Below, in pieces: positions 26,757 to 35,131 of a stretch of DNA of 64,000 nucleotides. The DNA comes from an uncultured Myxococcales bacterium (GTDB lineage: Bacteria > Myxococcota_A > Polyangia > Polyangiales > Polyangiaceae), in NCBI GenBank assembly GCA_937872925.1, contig CALMUT010000015.1:1-64000 (forward strand), read 5' to 3'. Both the position numbers and the translations under genes were made by a program. The notes under the pieces were generated by a model. That model saw only the letters and a program-made list of their open reading frames with translations. It was not told the origin of the DNA and did no database searches. Each line of letters opens with the position of its first letter. Position 1 is the first letter of the stretch.

Positions 26757-27055
26757 ATGGCCTCCAATTGCTGCTTTTTGGGGCGAACCGGTGTCGATCC
26801 ATGTCAGATCGTGCTTGTCCGTACTGGCGAAATCCGCCTGACACCGTCGAGTTTCGCGCAAAAGCGCTACTATCGAGCGCGCCGACCTTGTGGCGGTGGG
26901 CGCTAGCCCCGGCTGTCGGAACGCCTCACCATGAAGACGTTCATCTGACTGCCAAGATGGGAGTCATATAACACGGCTGGCCAAAATTGCAAGTCGCCGT
27001 CAGCCGGTGGGCCAAATTGAAAGCAATAGTCGGGCCAAGTCAAATGAGGCGCTTG
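26757..27055. other. Intergenic region, 299 bases, with three GGCCAA-type short repeats
   Basis: No gene is supported here. It separates the hypothetical gene (start 26756) from the end of the tail-anchored gene (27056); both are on the minus strand, so it should hold the hypothetical gene's promoter. Near its right end GGCCAAAATTG (26979), GGCCAAATTGA (27010) and GGCCAAGTCAA (27033) recur at intervals of about 31 and 23 bases. They might be regulator sites or a decayed repeat. The evidence is weak. Confidence 0.4.
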
Positions 27056-28027
27056 CTACTTGTTTCCCCACACGATCGCGATGACGGCGACCAGCACGGC
27101 CAATCCGACGATGGCGAGCAGTGCCTTGGGAGTGGCCTTCTCGGGACCAGGCGCCAACAGCGGTGCGGACGGTTCTGACTCGCGGTCGAAGTCGGCGGAT
27201 GAATCGACCGCTTGGCGAGCTTCGCGAACCTCGTTGCGCGCGGCCTTGGTGGCCTTGCGCTTGCGCGCTGTCTTTGGCTTCGGAGACGGCTTCACTTTGG
27301 GGCGCGCTGCTTCCGCTTCCGCGCGCGCCAGCTTTTCCGCGAGCGCCTGCTTGGCGGCGGCCTCGGCTTGAGCGCGGGCGAGTTCACGCTCCTTCTGACG
27401 CTCCGCGCGCCGCGCTTTCTTGGAGCGCCTGCTGGCCTGCTTGTTTTCGACCTGCGCTTTGCGTTTGAGGGCGCGCCGGGCGCGCTTGCTCAGGTGCGGG
27501 CTGGCGGTCTTGCGCGCCGGCTGCTCGCGCCGAGGGGTTGGAGTGTACGCGCTGGGGCGCGCCGCGGTGGCGGGGGGCTTCGCGCTCGCGACGGGTTTGG
27601 CCACAGGCGGCACGGGCTTCGGGCTCGTCGGCGCGGGGCCCGCGGCTGAAGCGCCGAGCTTCGGGCTCGTCGGCACGGGTTTGGCCACGGCAGGGACGGG
27701 CTTCGGGCTCGTCGGCGCGGGGCCCGCGGCTGAAGGGCTGGGCTTTGGGCTCAGGGCGGCCCTCGCTTCGGCGGCGGCCGAGAGCGGTTTGGCGGCGGCT
27801 TTGGGAATGGACTTCGCAATTGAGGGAGCCGCCGGAGCTTGGGGCACAACGGCGGGGGCAGGCGGGCTGCCCCAGGCGTCGTCAAGGTCCGGCATTGCGG
27901 GCGGCGGCACACTGGCGACCGACGCCGGCCCCGCGAGCGTCTTGGGGCCGGGCTTCGGTGCTTTGCTACTGGTGCGGTCCTCGGGGGCAGTGTCCCACAG
28001 GCCGTCGAGGTCGTCCGGATCGCTCAT
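27056..28027 (-). CDS. Tail-anchored Pro/Ala/Lys-rich repeat protein
   Basis: A 323-residue protein with no N-terminal signal and one hydrophobic segment at the very C-terminus ('LLAIVGLAVLVAVIAIVWG'), followed by NK: the layout of a tail-anchored membrane protein. The N-terminus has 'DDLDGLWDT' and a similar 'DLDDAWGSP', possible short binding motifs. The middle is Pro/Ala-rich with two near-identical copies of 'SAAGPAPTSPKPVP.VAKP'. A very basic, probably coiled-coil stretch (Lys/Arg/Ala/Glu) precedes the anchor. It starts 12 bases after the citrate synthase stop and is probably co-transcribed with it. No known family; it could link a cytoplasmic partner to the membrane. Confidence 0.75.
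   Translation of the reverse strand: MSDPDDLDGLWDTAPEDRTSSKAPKPGPKTLAGPASVASVPPPAMPDLDDAWGSPPAPAVVPQAPAAPSIAKSIPKAAAKPLSAAAEARAALSPKPSPSAAGPAPTSPKPVPAVAKPVPTSPKLGASAAGPAPTSPKPVPPVAKPVASAKPPATAARPSAYTPTPRREQPARKTASPHLSKRARRALKRKAQVENKQASRRSKKARRAERQKERELARAQAEAAAKQALAEKLARAEAEAARPKVKPSPKPKTARKRKATKAARNEVREARQAVDSSADFDRESEPSAPLLAPGPEKATPKALLAIVGLAVLVAVIAIVWGNK
27612..27735 (-). repeat. 84-bp tandem repeat inside the tail-anchored gene
   Basis: A 40-bp stretch at 27612-27651 recurs exactly at 27696-27735, an offset of 84 bp (28 codons), with similar flanks. It encodes the duplicated 'SAAGPAPTSPKPVP' unit. The exact identity at DNA level points to a recent in-frame duplication. Confidence 0.9.
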
Positions 28028-28039
28028 GTGGCCCGCAGG

Positions 28040-29314
28040 CTACAACTTCTTCGTGCCGCGGTCCTCAAAAGTGCGCTGGTTTTCGCCCGTGTAGACCTGC
28101 CGGGGGCGATGGATCCGGCCGGACTTGTCGTTGCGCTGCTCCATCCAATGCGCGATCCATCCGGGCAGTCGTCCCAGGGCAAACATCACCGTGAACATTT
28201 CCGTCGGGATCCCCATGGCGCGGTAGATGATGCCGCTATAGAAATCGACGTTGGGGTACAGCTTGCGCTCGACGAAGTAGTCTTCTTTCAGCGCCGCTTC
28301 TTCCAGCCCCTTTGCGAGATCCAAGAGCGGATCATTGATGCCCAGTTCTTCGAAGATGCGGTCGGCCGCCTTCTTGAGCAGCAGCGCGCGTGGGTCGAAG
28401 TTCTTGTAGACGCGATGACCGAAGCCCATCAGCCGGACGCCGTCTTCGCCCTTGCGCACCTGCTCTAGGAACTTCTTGTGGTCGCCACCCCGAGCTTGAA
28501 TGGTCTCGAGCATCTCGATCACGGCCTGGTTGGCGCCGCCGTGGAGCGGACCCCACAACGCACAAATGGAGGAGGACAGCGATGCGAATAGGTTCGCTCC
28601 GCTAGAGCCCACCATGCGCATGGTGCTGGTGCTGCAGTTCTGTTCGTGGTCGGCGTGGAGGATCAGCAGCGTATTGAGGGCTTCTTCCAGAACCGGTGGC
28701 ACCTCGTACTCTTCGGCTGGGACCGCGAACATCATGCGCAGGAAGTTGGCGGGCCATGAAAGATCGTTGCGCGGATAGATGAAGGGCTGCCCGATGGACT
28801 TCTTGTACGCGAAGGCGGCAAGGGTCTTGATCTTGGCGAGGATGCGGATGATGTTGCGGTCGAGTTCTTCCTCTGTCTCCGGGTAGAACGACGAGAGGCT
28901 TGCGGCCATTGCGGCCATGATCGCCATGGGGTGTGCGCCGGGCGGGTAGCCTTCGTAGAACTTCTTCATGTCCTCGTGCAGCAGTGTGTGCATGGTCATC
29001 TGCTGCCGAAACGCTTGAAGCTGCTCGTCGCTGGGGCGGCCGCCGTAGATCAGCATGTAACAGACCTCGGTGAACCGAGCCCGGACTGCGACCTCCTCGA
29101 TCGGGTAGCCGCGGTAGCGCAGGATCCCCTTTTCGCCGTCGATAAAGGTGATGGCGCTCTGGCAGCTACCGGTATTGCCGTAGCCCGGGTCGAGGGTGAT
29201 CAATCCCGTGTCCTTGCGCAGGTTGCGAATATCGATGGCGCGTTCGCCTTCGGTGCCCTCGATCACGGGCAGTTCGTATTCTTTTCCTTCGTAGATCAGT
29301 TTGGCGGTTTTCAT
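28040..29314 (-). CDS. gltA: Citrate synthase
   Basis: Condenses acetyl-CoA and oxaloacetate to citrate, the entry step of the TCA cycle. The 424 residues and the N-terminal 'LRKDTGLITLDPGYGNTGSCQ' are typical of the hexameric, NADH-regulated bacterial type. The catalytic His lies in 'LWGPLHGGANQAVI', the substrate His in 'GFGHRVYKNFDPRA', and the HADHEQN motif is present. The catalytic Asp is expected in 'VDFYSGIIYRAMGIP'. ATG 29314. The tail-anchored gene follows after 12 bases. Confidence 0.97.
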   Translation of the reverse strand: MKTAKLIYEGKEYELPVIEGTEGERAIDIRNLRKDTGLITLDPGYGNTGSCQSAITFIDGEKGILRYRGYPIEEVAVRARFTEVCYMLIYGGRPSDEQLQAFRQQMTMHTLLHEDMKKFYEGYPPGAHPMAIMAAMAASLSSFYPETEEELDRNIIRILAKIKTLAAFAYKKSIGQPFIYPRNDLSWPANFLRMMFAVPAEEYEVPPVLEEALNTLLILHADHEQNCSTSTMRMVGSSGANLFASLSSSICALWGPLHGGANQAVIEMLETIQARGGDHKKFLEQVRKGEDGVRLMGFGHRVYKNFDPRALLLKKAADRIFEELGINDPLLDLAKGLEEAALKEDYFVERKLYPNVDFYSGIIYRAMGIPTEMFTVMFALGRLPGWIAHWMEQRNDKSGRIHRPRQVYTGENQRTFEDRGTKKL

Positions 29315-29519
29315 CAGACACTTCCAAGGCTTAGAGCTTGTATTCGGTGCAGCCGGCGCTGAGACAACGCAAGTCCACGCTAGCGGCGCATCTTAGCCGA
29401 ACTCATCGAGTCCTAGGCCAGACAAACCGACACAGCGCACGAGGGATATGACATCGGCCGTGCCGCTGCGGCGACTGACGGCCTGCGCCGTGCACGGAGT
29501 TCCGGCAAAATTGGCGAAC
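29315..29519. other. Intergenic region between citrate synthase and helicase genes
   Basis: The 205 bases contain no supported gene. Both flanking genes are on the minus strand, so this should hold the citrate synthase promoter and the helicase 3' end. I found no clear hairpin with a T-run and no recognised operator. Confidence 0.4.
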
Positions 29520-31787
29520 TCAGCCCCCGCTGGGTGCACGTCGTGCGCGTCGGCGACGGCGGCGGCGCGGCCGCAGGGCGTCGAGCGCCGCTTGGGCTGT
29601 GGCGCGCTTCGCGCCGAGCAGGCGCTGGGTGGCCTGAAGTGCGTCCTTTCGGTGGGACAATGCAAGGACACGTTCGGCAATGTCCACGCGTACGCCCAGG
29701 GCGCCCACCCGGGGATGGCTCAGGGCCAGGAGCGCAGCGTCGCTGAGCTGCGTTGGCGCGTGCAGAAACGTGGCTCCAGCCATCGGGACCGGAATGGCCT
29801 CGTTTTGAAACGCGTTCCAAAGCGCCGCCCGCAGCGCGGTGTGCCGAGGTTTCAGTCGGTCTTTCAGGTAGAGCCAGCGGACACCGAGGGCTATCCGCCG
29901 GCGCGCGAGTTCCTCCGCGTCATCGGCGCCCAGGGCGGACAGCTGCGCTGCGACCGTCCGTCGCTCGACGCACCCCAGCGACACTCGCAGGGAATACAGC
30001 AGACCCGTGACAGCCGGGGACACCGGGACTCCAGAGTCCAACTGGCAGGGAGCGAGCAGGTCGGCAACTTGCGCGCGCACTTGGGTCACCAACTGAGACT
30101 GAAGCGTTTCGCGATCCAAGTTGGCACGGTCGGCGAGCAAGAGCCGCACGGAAGGATTGAGCAAATCATTGCCACGCACTAGCTGACCGAGGACCCCGTC
30201 GGACCCCACGAGTTTGCCGTCTGCTTCCACCAAGACGCCCGCCAGGGACGACCTCGTGCCCGCGCTGCGCTCCCGGCCGTCCCCGAATAGCTCATCGCGG
30301 AGTTGCTCCAATGCCCAGAAGGGATGGCTCTTTTCGGGCTTGATGGGCACCGCGCTCGCCCCTTTGCGCGCAACCACGAAGCGCTGCACCAGGCGCTCGT
30401 GCAAAGCGTCGCTGAGGCGGTCTTCGATCGCGTGTGCTTCTTCGCGGATCTGCGTTGCCTGCTCTGCCCAAGCGCCGTGGCTAGAGACGTAGGTCCAGGT
30501 CCGTACGAAGGCCATGCGACTCATCAATTGCTCGATATCGCCGTCGTAGCGGGCAAGACGGGCCAGGCGCTGGCGCAGAAACTCGGCAGATAAGCGGCCA
30601 GGAGGCGCCACCAGCTGTTCGAAAATCTCAGCGACCAAATTCGCGTGGTGCGACAGCATCAGCTGTCGATAGTCCGGGATCTGGCATAGCTCCCACAGTA
30701 GCGCGACGTGATCGGGATGTTGCAGGCGCGCCCGGATGTCCGCGCGGCGCGACAGCTCCAAGAGCGTGTCGTGATCTTCGGCCTGTTCGGCCAGGCGTAG
30801 GCCGGGCAGCACAGGCGCCTGCTTCAGAGACGCGAGCAGGGCGTCCACGTCGGTGAAATCCAGTGCCGGGTTTCGCCACTGCAGCACGCGATCTGGGGCG
30901 AAGCGGTGTGCTTCGATGGCGCGCGTCACTCCGCTGGGGAGCGGCGCTGCGGACTTAAGCGAGTTAAAGGTGCCGTTCTGCACGTGGCGCCCGGCCCGTC
31001 CGGCGATCTGAGCGAGCTCGGCCGGCAGGAGCTCGCGGAGCTCGCGGCCATCGAATTTGCGCAGGTCAGCGAAGGCCACGTGATTCAGGTCTAGGTTGAG
31101 TCCCATGCCGATGGCGTCGGTGGCCACCAGGTAGTCGACTTCCCCGGATTGGTAGAGCGCGACTTGAGCATTTCGTGCCCTTGGGCTGAGCGCGCCGAGC
31201 ACCACGGCTGCGCCGCCACGGCGGTGGCGCAGCCGCTCGGCAATTTCGTAGACCCGATTCATGCTGAAGGCGACGACCGCGCTTCGCTTGGGCAGGCCTC
31301 CGAGTGTCGTTGGTTCCACGGCGCGCAGCTCAGAGAGGCGGGGGTGCTTGCGGAGCTCAGCGTGGGGCACGAGCGCGGCGAGTAGTGGGCGAATGGTCTC
31401 CGCGCCCAAGAACCAAGTCTCTCGGGTGCCGCGCGCGCGCAGCATCCGGTCTGTAAAAATATGCCCGCGTTCACGGTGTGCGGAGAGTTGGATCTCGTCG
31501 ATGGCCAGGAACTCAACGGCCGTGTCGTGGGGCATCGCTTCGACGGTGCAAATCCAATAGCGCGCAGTCGGAGGGATGCGCTTTTCCTCCCCGGTGACCA
31601 GGGCGACCGCGTCCGAGCCCACCCGCAGTACCACGCGGTCGTAGACTTCGCGGGCGAGCAGGCGCAGCGGCAAGCCGAGCATGCCGCTTTCGTGGTCCAA
31701 CATGCGCTCGATGGCCCGGTGCGTTTTGCCAGTATTTGTGGGGCCTAGCAGTGCGGTCACGCGGGTGGCGCCGGCGTCGTCCTGCAT
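29520..31787 (-). CDS. SUV3-like superfamily 2 RNA helicase
   Basis: A 755-residue SF2 helicase. Motif I is 'LGPTNTGKTHRAIERM' and motif II is 'LAIDEIQL'. The DEIQ form, with GPTN[ST]GKT, is characteristic of the mitochondrial SUV3 RNA helicase family. Further motifs are 'ETWFLGAETI', 'VVLGALSPRARNAQVALYQSGEVDYLVATDAIGMGLNL' (split over motifs IV-V) and 'IAGRAGRH' (motif VI). SUV3 unwinds RNA for degradation with an exoribonuclease. The C-terminus is a strongly Arg-rich tail that would bind nucleic acid. Cytoplasmic. No ribonuclease gene is adjacent apart from RNase HI about 3 kb away. Confidence 0.9.
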   Translation of the reverse strand: MQDDAGATRVTALLGPTNTGKTHRAIERMLDHESGMLGLPLRLLAREVYDRVVLRVGSDAVALVTGEEKRIPPTARYWICTVEAMPHDTAVEFLAIDEIQLSAHRERGHIFTDRMLRARGTRETWFLGAETIRPLLAALVPHAELRKHPRLSELRAVEPTTLGGLPKRSAVVAFSMNRVYEIAERLRHRRGGAAVVLGALSPRARNAQVALYQSGEVDYLVATDAIGMGLNLDLNHVAFADLRKFDGRELRELLPAELAQIAGRAGRHVQNGTFNSLKSAAPLPSGVTRAIEAHRFAPDRVLQWRNPALDFTDVDALLASLKQAPVLPGLRLAEQAEDHDTLLELSRRADIRARLQHPDHVALLWELCQIPDYRQLMLSHHANLVAEIFEQLVAPPGRLSAEFLRQRLARLARYDGDIEQLMSRMAFVRTWTYVSSHGAWAEQATQIREEAHAIEDRLSDALHERLVQRFVVARKGASAVPIKPEKSHPFWALEQLRDELFGDGRERSAGTRSSLAGVLVEADGKLVGSDGVLGQLVRGNDLLNPSVRLLLADRANLDRETLQSQLVTQVRAQVADLLAPCQLDSGVPVSPAVTGLLYSLRVSLGCVERRTVAAQLSALGADDAEELARRRIALGVRWLYLKDRLKPRHTALRAALWNAFQNEAIPVPMAGATFLHAPTQLSDAALLALSHPRVGALGVRVDIAERVLALSHRKDALQATQRLLGAKRATAQAALDALRPRRRRRRRARRAPSGG

Positions 31788-31879
31788 CTCGCACGGGTCA
31801 TAGCACGCGGCCGGCCGGCGATTTGCTGCGCGTAGCGCTTGCCAAAGGCCGGCTTCGGATCCAAGTTCTGCCCGCGACC

Positions 31880-32101
31880 ATGAACGCGAGCGACTTCGTT
31901 TTTTCCGGGCTTATCCTAGCAATCGTTGGATTTCAGATCTGGCTGACGCGCCGCGTTTGGCGGAGCAGCATGTTCGACCGCAGCCAAAAAATGAACCAAT
32001 CCAAGGTGATCTGGCTGCTACCCATTGTCGGCGCTGCGCTGGTATTTGCGTTGATGCCGCCGGACGACGACGAGCGACAGCCGCCCACGATCAGCGCGTA
32101 G
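31880..32101 (+). CDS. Small membrane protein with two helices (PLDc_N-like)
   Basis: ATG 31880 starts a 73-residue protein with two hydrophobic segments ('FVFSGLILAIVGFQIWLT' and 'VIWLLPIVGAALVFALM') joined by a basic loop. The second has the 'W.LPIVG.LL' look of the cardiolipin-synthase N-terminal (PLDc_N) domain, but there is no catalytic domain. The tail is acidic and Pro-rich. Its stop overlaps the stop of the convergent AI-2E family gene by 11 bases. Function unknown. Confidence 0.65.
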   Translation: MNASDFVFSGLILAIVGFQIWLTRRVWRSSMFDRSQKMNQSKVIWLLPIVGAALVFALMPPDDDERQPPTISA

Positions 32102-33533
32102 AGTCCGGCGCTCGCTTCGCTGGCGCCTCTTCCTGCGCAGCGTCTTCGTTGGCCTGTGCTGACGCCTCCCCCTGTGCTGCGTCGTGGTCCGCCTGCGCCG
32201 CTGCCGGCTTTTCCTCCCCAACGTTTTCCTCGGGCGCGTGGGGCGAGGGCGATTCTGCGGCCTTGGGCCCGCCGGCGTCCGACGGCGCAGAGGATTGTGC
32301 GTCGCTGGTTGTTCCGGCGCATAGGGGAGGCTGGTCGGCCGGCTCCGAAGCGGGGGATCCCGCTGCGCCCGGCTCGGATTCGTCAGCGGGGGGATCGACG
32401 CCGCTATCGGGCGGCATCCCCACGACTACCTCCGGTCCGCCGGCGCCCGCCGCGACCGCATAGAGGTTGCTCGCCTTGTAGTGCCGCACCGCGTGCGAGA
32501 AAAAGATTTTCAGTACCGCGGCGGCGGGCACCGCCATCAGCACGCCCAGAAACCCGAAAATCTCGCCGCCGACAAAGAGGGCAAGCAGCACCCACACCTC
32601 GCGCAGACCCACGCTTTCCCCCACGATCCGCGGCGTGATCACGAATCCCTCGAGGGTTTGCACGATCGCATAGGCCGCAACGACCCCGATGATCTGCACC
32701 CAATCGCCACCGCCCAGCAGCGCCATCAGAAGCCCCGCGACCACAGCAAATGCACTGCCCACATAGGGCACAATGTTCAAGACGCCCGCCGCGATACCGA
32801 TGGGCACGGCCAGGCGGATGCCCAGAACCGCGTAGGCCGCGGCGTACAGCACCGCCAGGATCGCCATGACGGTGAGTTGTCCGCGCACGAATTGACTCAG
32901 GACAGTGTCCACTTCGGAGGCAACCGACGAAACGCGCTCGCGATGGGCGAGGGGGATGAGGTCTTTGATGCCTGCGATGATGCGATCGAAATCGTTCAGC
33001 AGGTACACGGCCAGGATCGGCACGATCAATGCGGCGAAGATTGCGCCGATTGCAGAAAACGTTCCGCCGATGACGGTCTTGAGCACGTTGCCGACGGGTG
33101 CCAACGGCACCTTGCTCAAGGCGTCGGCGTTGGCGCGGAGCTTTTCTATCCACGCGTCCGACGTGCTCGGCAGTGTGATGCCCTGCTTGGTCAACCAGGG
33201 TTGCACTCGCGCCAAGGTGCGGGTTGCGTGGTCCGGCAGTTCTTTGGTCACCGTGACGATGTCGCGCACCACATCGGGAATGACCAACAGTGCAAAGGCC
33301 GCTACGGCCATGAAGAAGCTGCCGATCACCACCCCAACGGCGGCTCCGCGAGGGAGCTTCCATCGCTCCAGGCGGTCCACGAGCGGGTCCAGCACGTAGG
33401 CGATGGCAAACGCCAGGAATATCGGCGTGAGCACTTCCCGCCGGAGGGGGACCAGGGCGCCGACGCCCAGCACGCTCAGAAGCGCGATAGCCCCCCGGCC
33501 AACCACCAACTCTCGCCGCTCTACCCTCACCAA
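32091..33533 (-). CDS. AI-2E family transporter (TqsA/PerM type) with acidic C-terminal extension
   Basis: The opening codon is TTG 33533 or the adjacent GTG 33530. About eight hydrophobic segments show the family pattern: 'ILTPIFLAFAIAYVLDPLVDR' near the N-terminus (paraphrased from the first helices), 'FVRGQLTVMAILAVLYA', 'IGIAAGVLNIVPYVGSA' and 'LEGFVITPRIVGESVGL'. Named after E. coli TqsA (exporter of the AI-2 signal), the family is broad and many members move other solutes or ions. The last 110 residues form an Ala/Glu/Ser/Pro-rich, unstructured extension. Inner membrane. Specific substrate unknown. Confidence 0.88.
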   Translation of the reverse strand: MVRVERRELVVGRGAIALLSVLGVGALVPLRREVLTPIFLAFAIAYVLDPLVDRLERWKLPRGAAVGVVIGSFFMAVAAFALLVIPDVVRDIVTVTKELPDHATRTLARVQPWLTKQGITLPSTSDAWIEKLRANADALSKVPLAPVGNVLKTVIGGTFSAIGAIFAALIVPILAVYLLNDFDRIIAGIKDLIPLAHRERVSSVASEVDTVLSQFVRGQLTVMAILAVLYAAAYAVLGIRLAVPIGIAAGVLNIVPYVGSAFAVVAGLLMALLGGGDWVQIIGVVAAYAIVQTLEGFVITPRIVGESVGLREVWVLLALFVGGEIFGFLGVLMAVPAAAVLKIFFSHAVRHYKASNLYAVAAGAGGPEVVVGMPPDSGVDPPADESEPGAAGSPASEPADQPPLCAGTTSDAQSSAPSDAGGPKAAESPSPHAPEENVGEEKPAAAQADHDAAQGEASAQANEDAAQEEAPAKRAPDSTR

Positions 33534-33614
33534 CTCAGTTCTCTATCACGACGCGGCTACGCGGCGCGAGAACTCAAACCCCTGGGAGATCTACTTTTTG
33601 GCCGGCCTTGTCAC

Positions 33615-34466
33615 TCAGCGTACGGGCGGCGGGCCGCAGTCCACGAAAGTGCCGATGGTGGTGTCGATGCGGAAGTTGGACTCCGAGGTGTGTCGCTCCG
33701 CGAAGAAGAAGTCCAGCGGGTAGACGTTGCCCTTGCTGATCCCGAGCTTGGAGGCGTTGGCGTCCAAGTCGATACTGGCGTTCATCGCGCCGTGAACGCC
33801 GCCTAGATCAATGCCGAGCTTGCCGTTGACGTAGACGAACAGATCGTCATCGCCCGTGAAGGTGAACACTTCGCCGCCGGTGTAGATGAACTTGGTGTGG
33901 AGCTCGAAGGTGAAATGGTAGTTGTGCGAGTTGCCCTCATTGCCGAAGAGTTGCCCGTCGATGGGGAAGAAGGCGTTGTTGTTGTAGGTCCACACGTTGC
34001 CGGAGGCATTCGTGAGTTGGATACTGTGTAGCTTCTTCTGGCTCTGAGCACTGTCCCGGAACCACTCGTCAAAGGCAGATTTGCCCGTAGTCGTCGGATT
34101 GCCCGACTGGCCTGCGTACTGCGGTTTTCCGTCGCCGCCCAGGTCGGGAAGAACGATGCCGGGGTCCACTTCGATCTTGTATTCGAAGTCCGGATGACTT
34201 GCTTTGAAGTCGCGGATGGTGCCCGTCAACGTACTGCCGCACAGGTCGTTGCCCGCGCCACCGGCCCCAGCCCCCGCGCCGCTGCCCGACGCTGCGGCGC
34301 CACCCGTGCCGATTTGAATCGCGCCGCCGGAACCGTTTTGCGCGCCGCTACCTCCCTTGCCACCGCCGGAGGGACCGAAGGGATTCGAGGCCGTCCCGTC
34401 GCCGTCGTCGCCGCCGCAGGCCGCCAGTAGCATCGACAGAACAAGTACGAGTCCCCGTTGGTTCAT
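33615..34466 (-). CDS. Fibro-slime domain lipoprotein
   Basis: ATG 34466 gives a lipoprotein signal ([17 protein letters not shown]), then a long Gly/Ser/Ala linker. The 200-residue C-terminal domain fits the fibro-slime domain: '[19 protein letters not shown]' near its start, '[20 protein letters not shown]', '[18 protein letters not shown]' and '[19 protein letters not shown]'. The domain is known from Fibrobacter slime-like and Dictyostelium (PA14-like) surface proteins and is thought to bind carbohydrate or act in the extracellular matrix. Inferred role: surface adhesion or matrix. Divergent from RNase HI. Confidence 0.9.
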   Translation of the reverse strand: MNQRGLVLVLSMLLAACGGDDGDGTASNPFGPSGGGKGGSGAQNGSGGAIQIGTGGAAASGSGAGAGAGGAGNDLCGSTLTGTIRDFKASHPDFEYKIEVDPGIVLPDLGGDGKPQYAGQSGNPTTTGKSAFDEWFRDSAQSQKKLHSIQLTNASGNVWTYNNNAFFPIDGQLFGNEGNSHNYHFTFELHTKFIYTGGEVFTFTGDDDLFVYVNGKLGIDLGGVHGAMNASIDLDANASKLGISKGNVYPLDFFFAERHTSESNFRIDTTIGTFVDCGPPPVR

Positions 34467-34550
34467 TGTTTGAGTGTAGCAAAGCGCGTCGACCGGGACG
34501 AGCGGCCCGTCGCTTTACGGAGGGCCGAGCGCGCTGTATTGGTCAGCGGC

Positions 34551-34997
34551 GTGGCAGAAGATTCAACATGGGTGGAGATTTTCACTGACGGTGCGTGTTC
34601 CGGCAATCCGGGCCCCGGCGGGTGGGGTGCTCTGCTGAACTACCGCGGGACCGAACGCGAGTTGTGCGGCGGTGAACCCGACACCACGAACAACCGCATG
34701 GAGATGCTCGCGGCCATCCGCGCGCTGGAAGCGCTCAAGCGACCCATGCGTGTACAGCTCTACACCGACAGCGTGTACTTGCGCAGCGGGGTGTTGGAGT
34801 GGCTGCCGCAGTGGAAGAAGCGCGGCTGGAAGACGGCCGCGAAGAAGCCGGTGAAGAACGTCGATCTGTGGCAAGCATTGGAAGCAGCCATGGCGCGGCA
34901 TCAAATCGAATGGCACTGGGTCAAGGGGCACGCCGGGCATCCTGGTAACGAGCGCGCTGACGAACTGGCACGACGCGGACTCGAAGCGGCTCGCTGA
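34551..34997 (+). CDS. rnhA: Ribonuclease HI
   Basis: Degrades the RNA strand of RNA-DNA hybrids. The 148-residue form from GTG 34551 ([19 protein letters not shown]) fits the usual length; a TTG at 34539 is also possible and GGAGGG lies at 34519-34524. The four catalytic acids are all present: Asp in '[17 protein letters not shown]', Glu in '[10 protein letters not shown]', Asp in 'LYTDSVYL' and Asp in '[13 protein letters not shown]'. The basic protrusion with '[17 protein letters not shown]' binds the hybrid. Cytoplasmic. A GC-rich hairpin follows the stop codon. Confidence 0.95.
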   Translation: MAEDSTWVEIFTDGACSGNPGPGGWGALLNYRGTERELCGGEPDTTNNRMEMLAAIRALEALKRPMRVQLYTDSVYLRSGVLEWLPQWKKRGWKTAAKKPVKNVDLWQALEAAMARHQIEWHWVKGHAGHPGNERADELARRGLEAAR

Positions 34998-35008
34998 AAG
35001 CGGTTGCG

Positions 35009-35039
35009 CCGGGCCGGCGAAGCCTGGCTTCGCCCCGGG
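35009..35039 (+). terminator. GC-rich hairpin downstream of RNase HI
   Basis: The stem GGCGAAG/CTTCGCC (35016-35022 with 35028-35034) closes a 5-base loop. CCGGG/CCCGG on the outside can extend it after a small bulge. There is no T-tract, so intrinsic termination is uncertain. It sits 12 bases after the rnhA stop and about 90 before the next gene. Confidence 0.4.
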
Positions 35040-35131
35040 CGCGTGCGGGCGCTTCTGGCGCTAGGCCCCAAATTGTCCTGGGCGGAGACCGCGGACTTGC
35101 GGCCAGGGGCGTTTTGTCAAAGAACTGCGCC

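Noticed and set aside
32481-33806. Open frame of 441 codons on the plus strand opposite the AI-2E family gene
   Set aside because: His/Asp/Gln-rich translation typical of antisense to a membrane protein in GC-rich DNA; the minus-strand frame carries the conserved transporter motifs.
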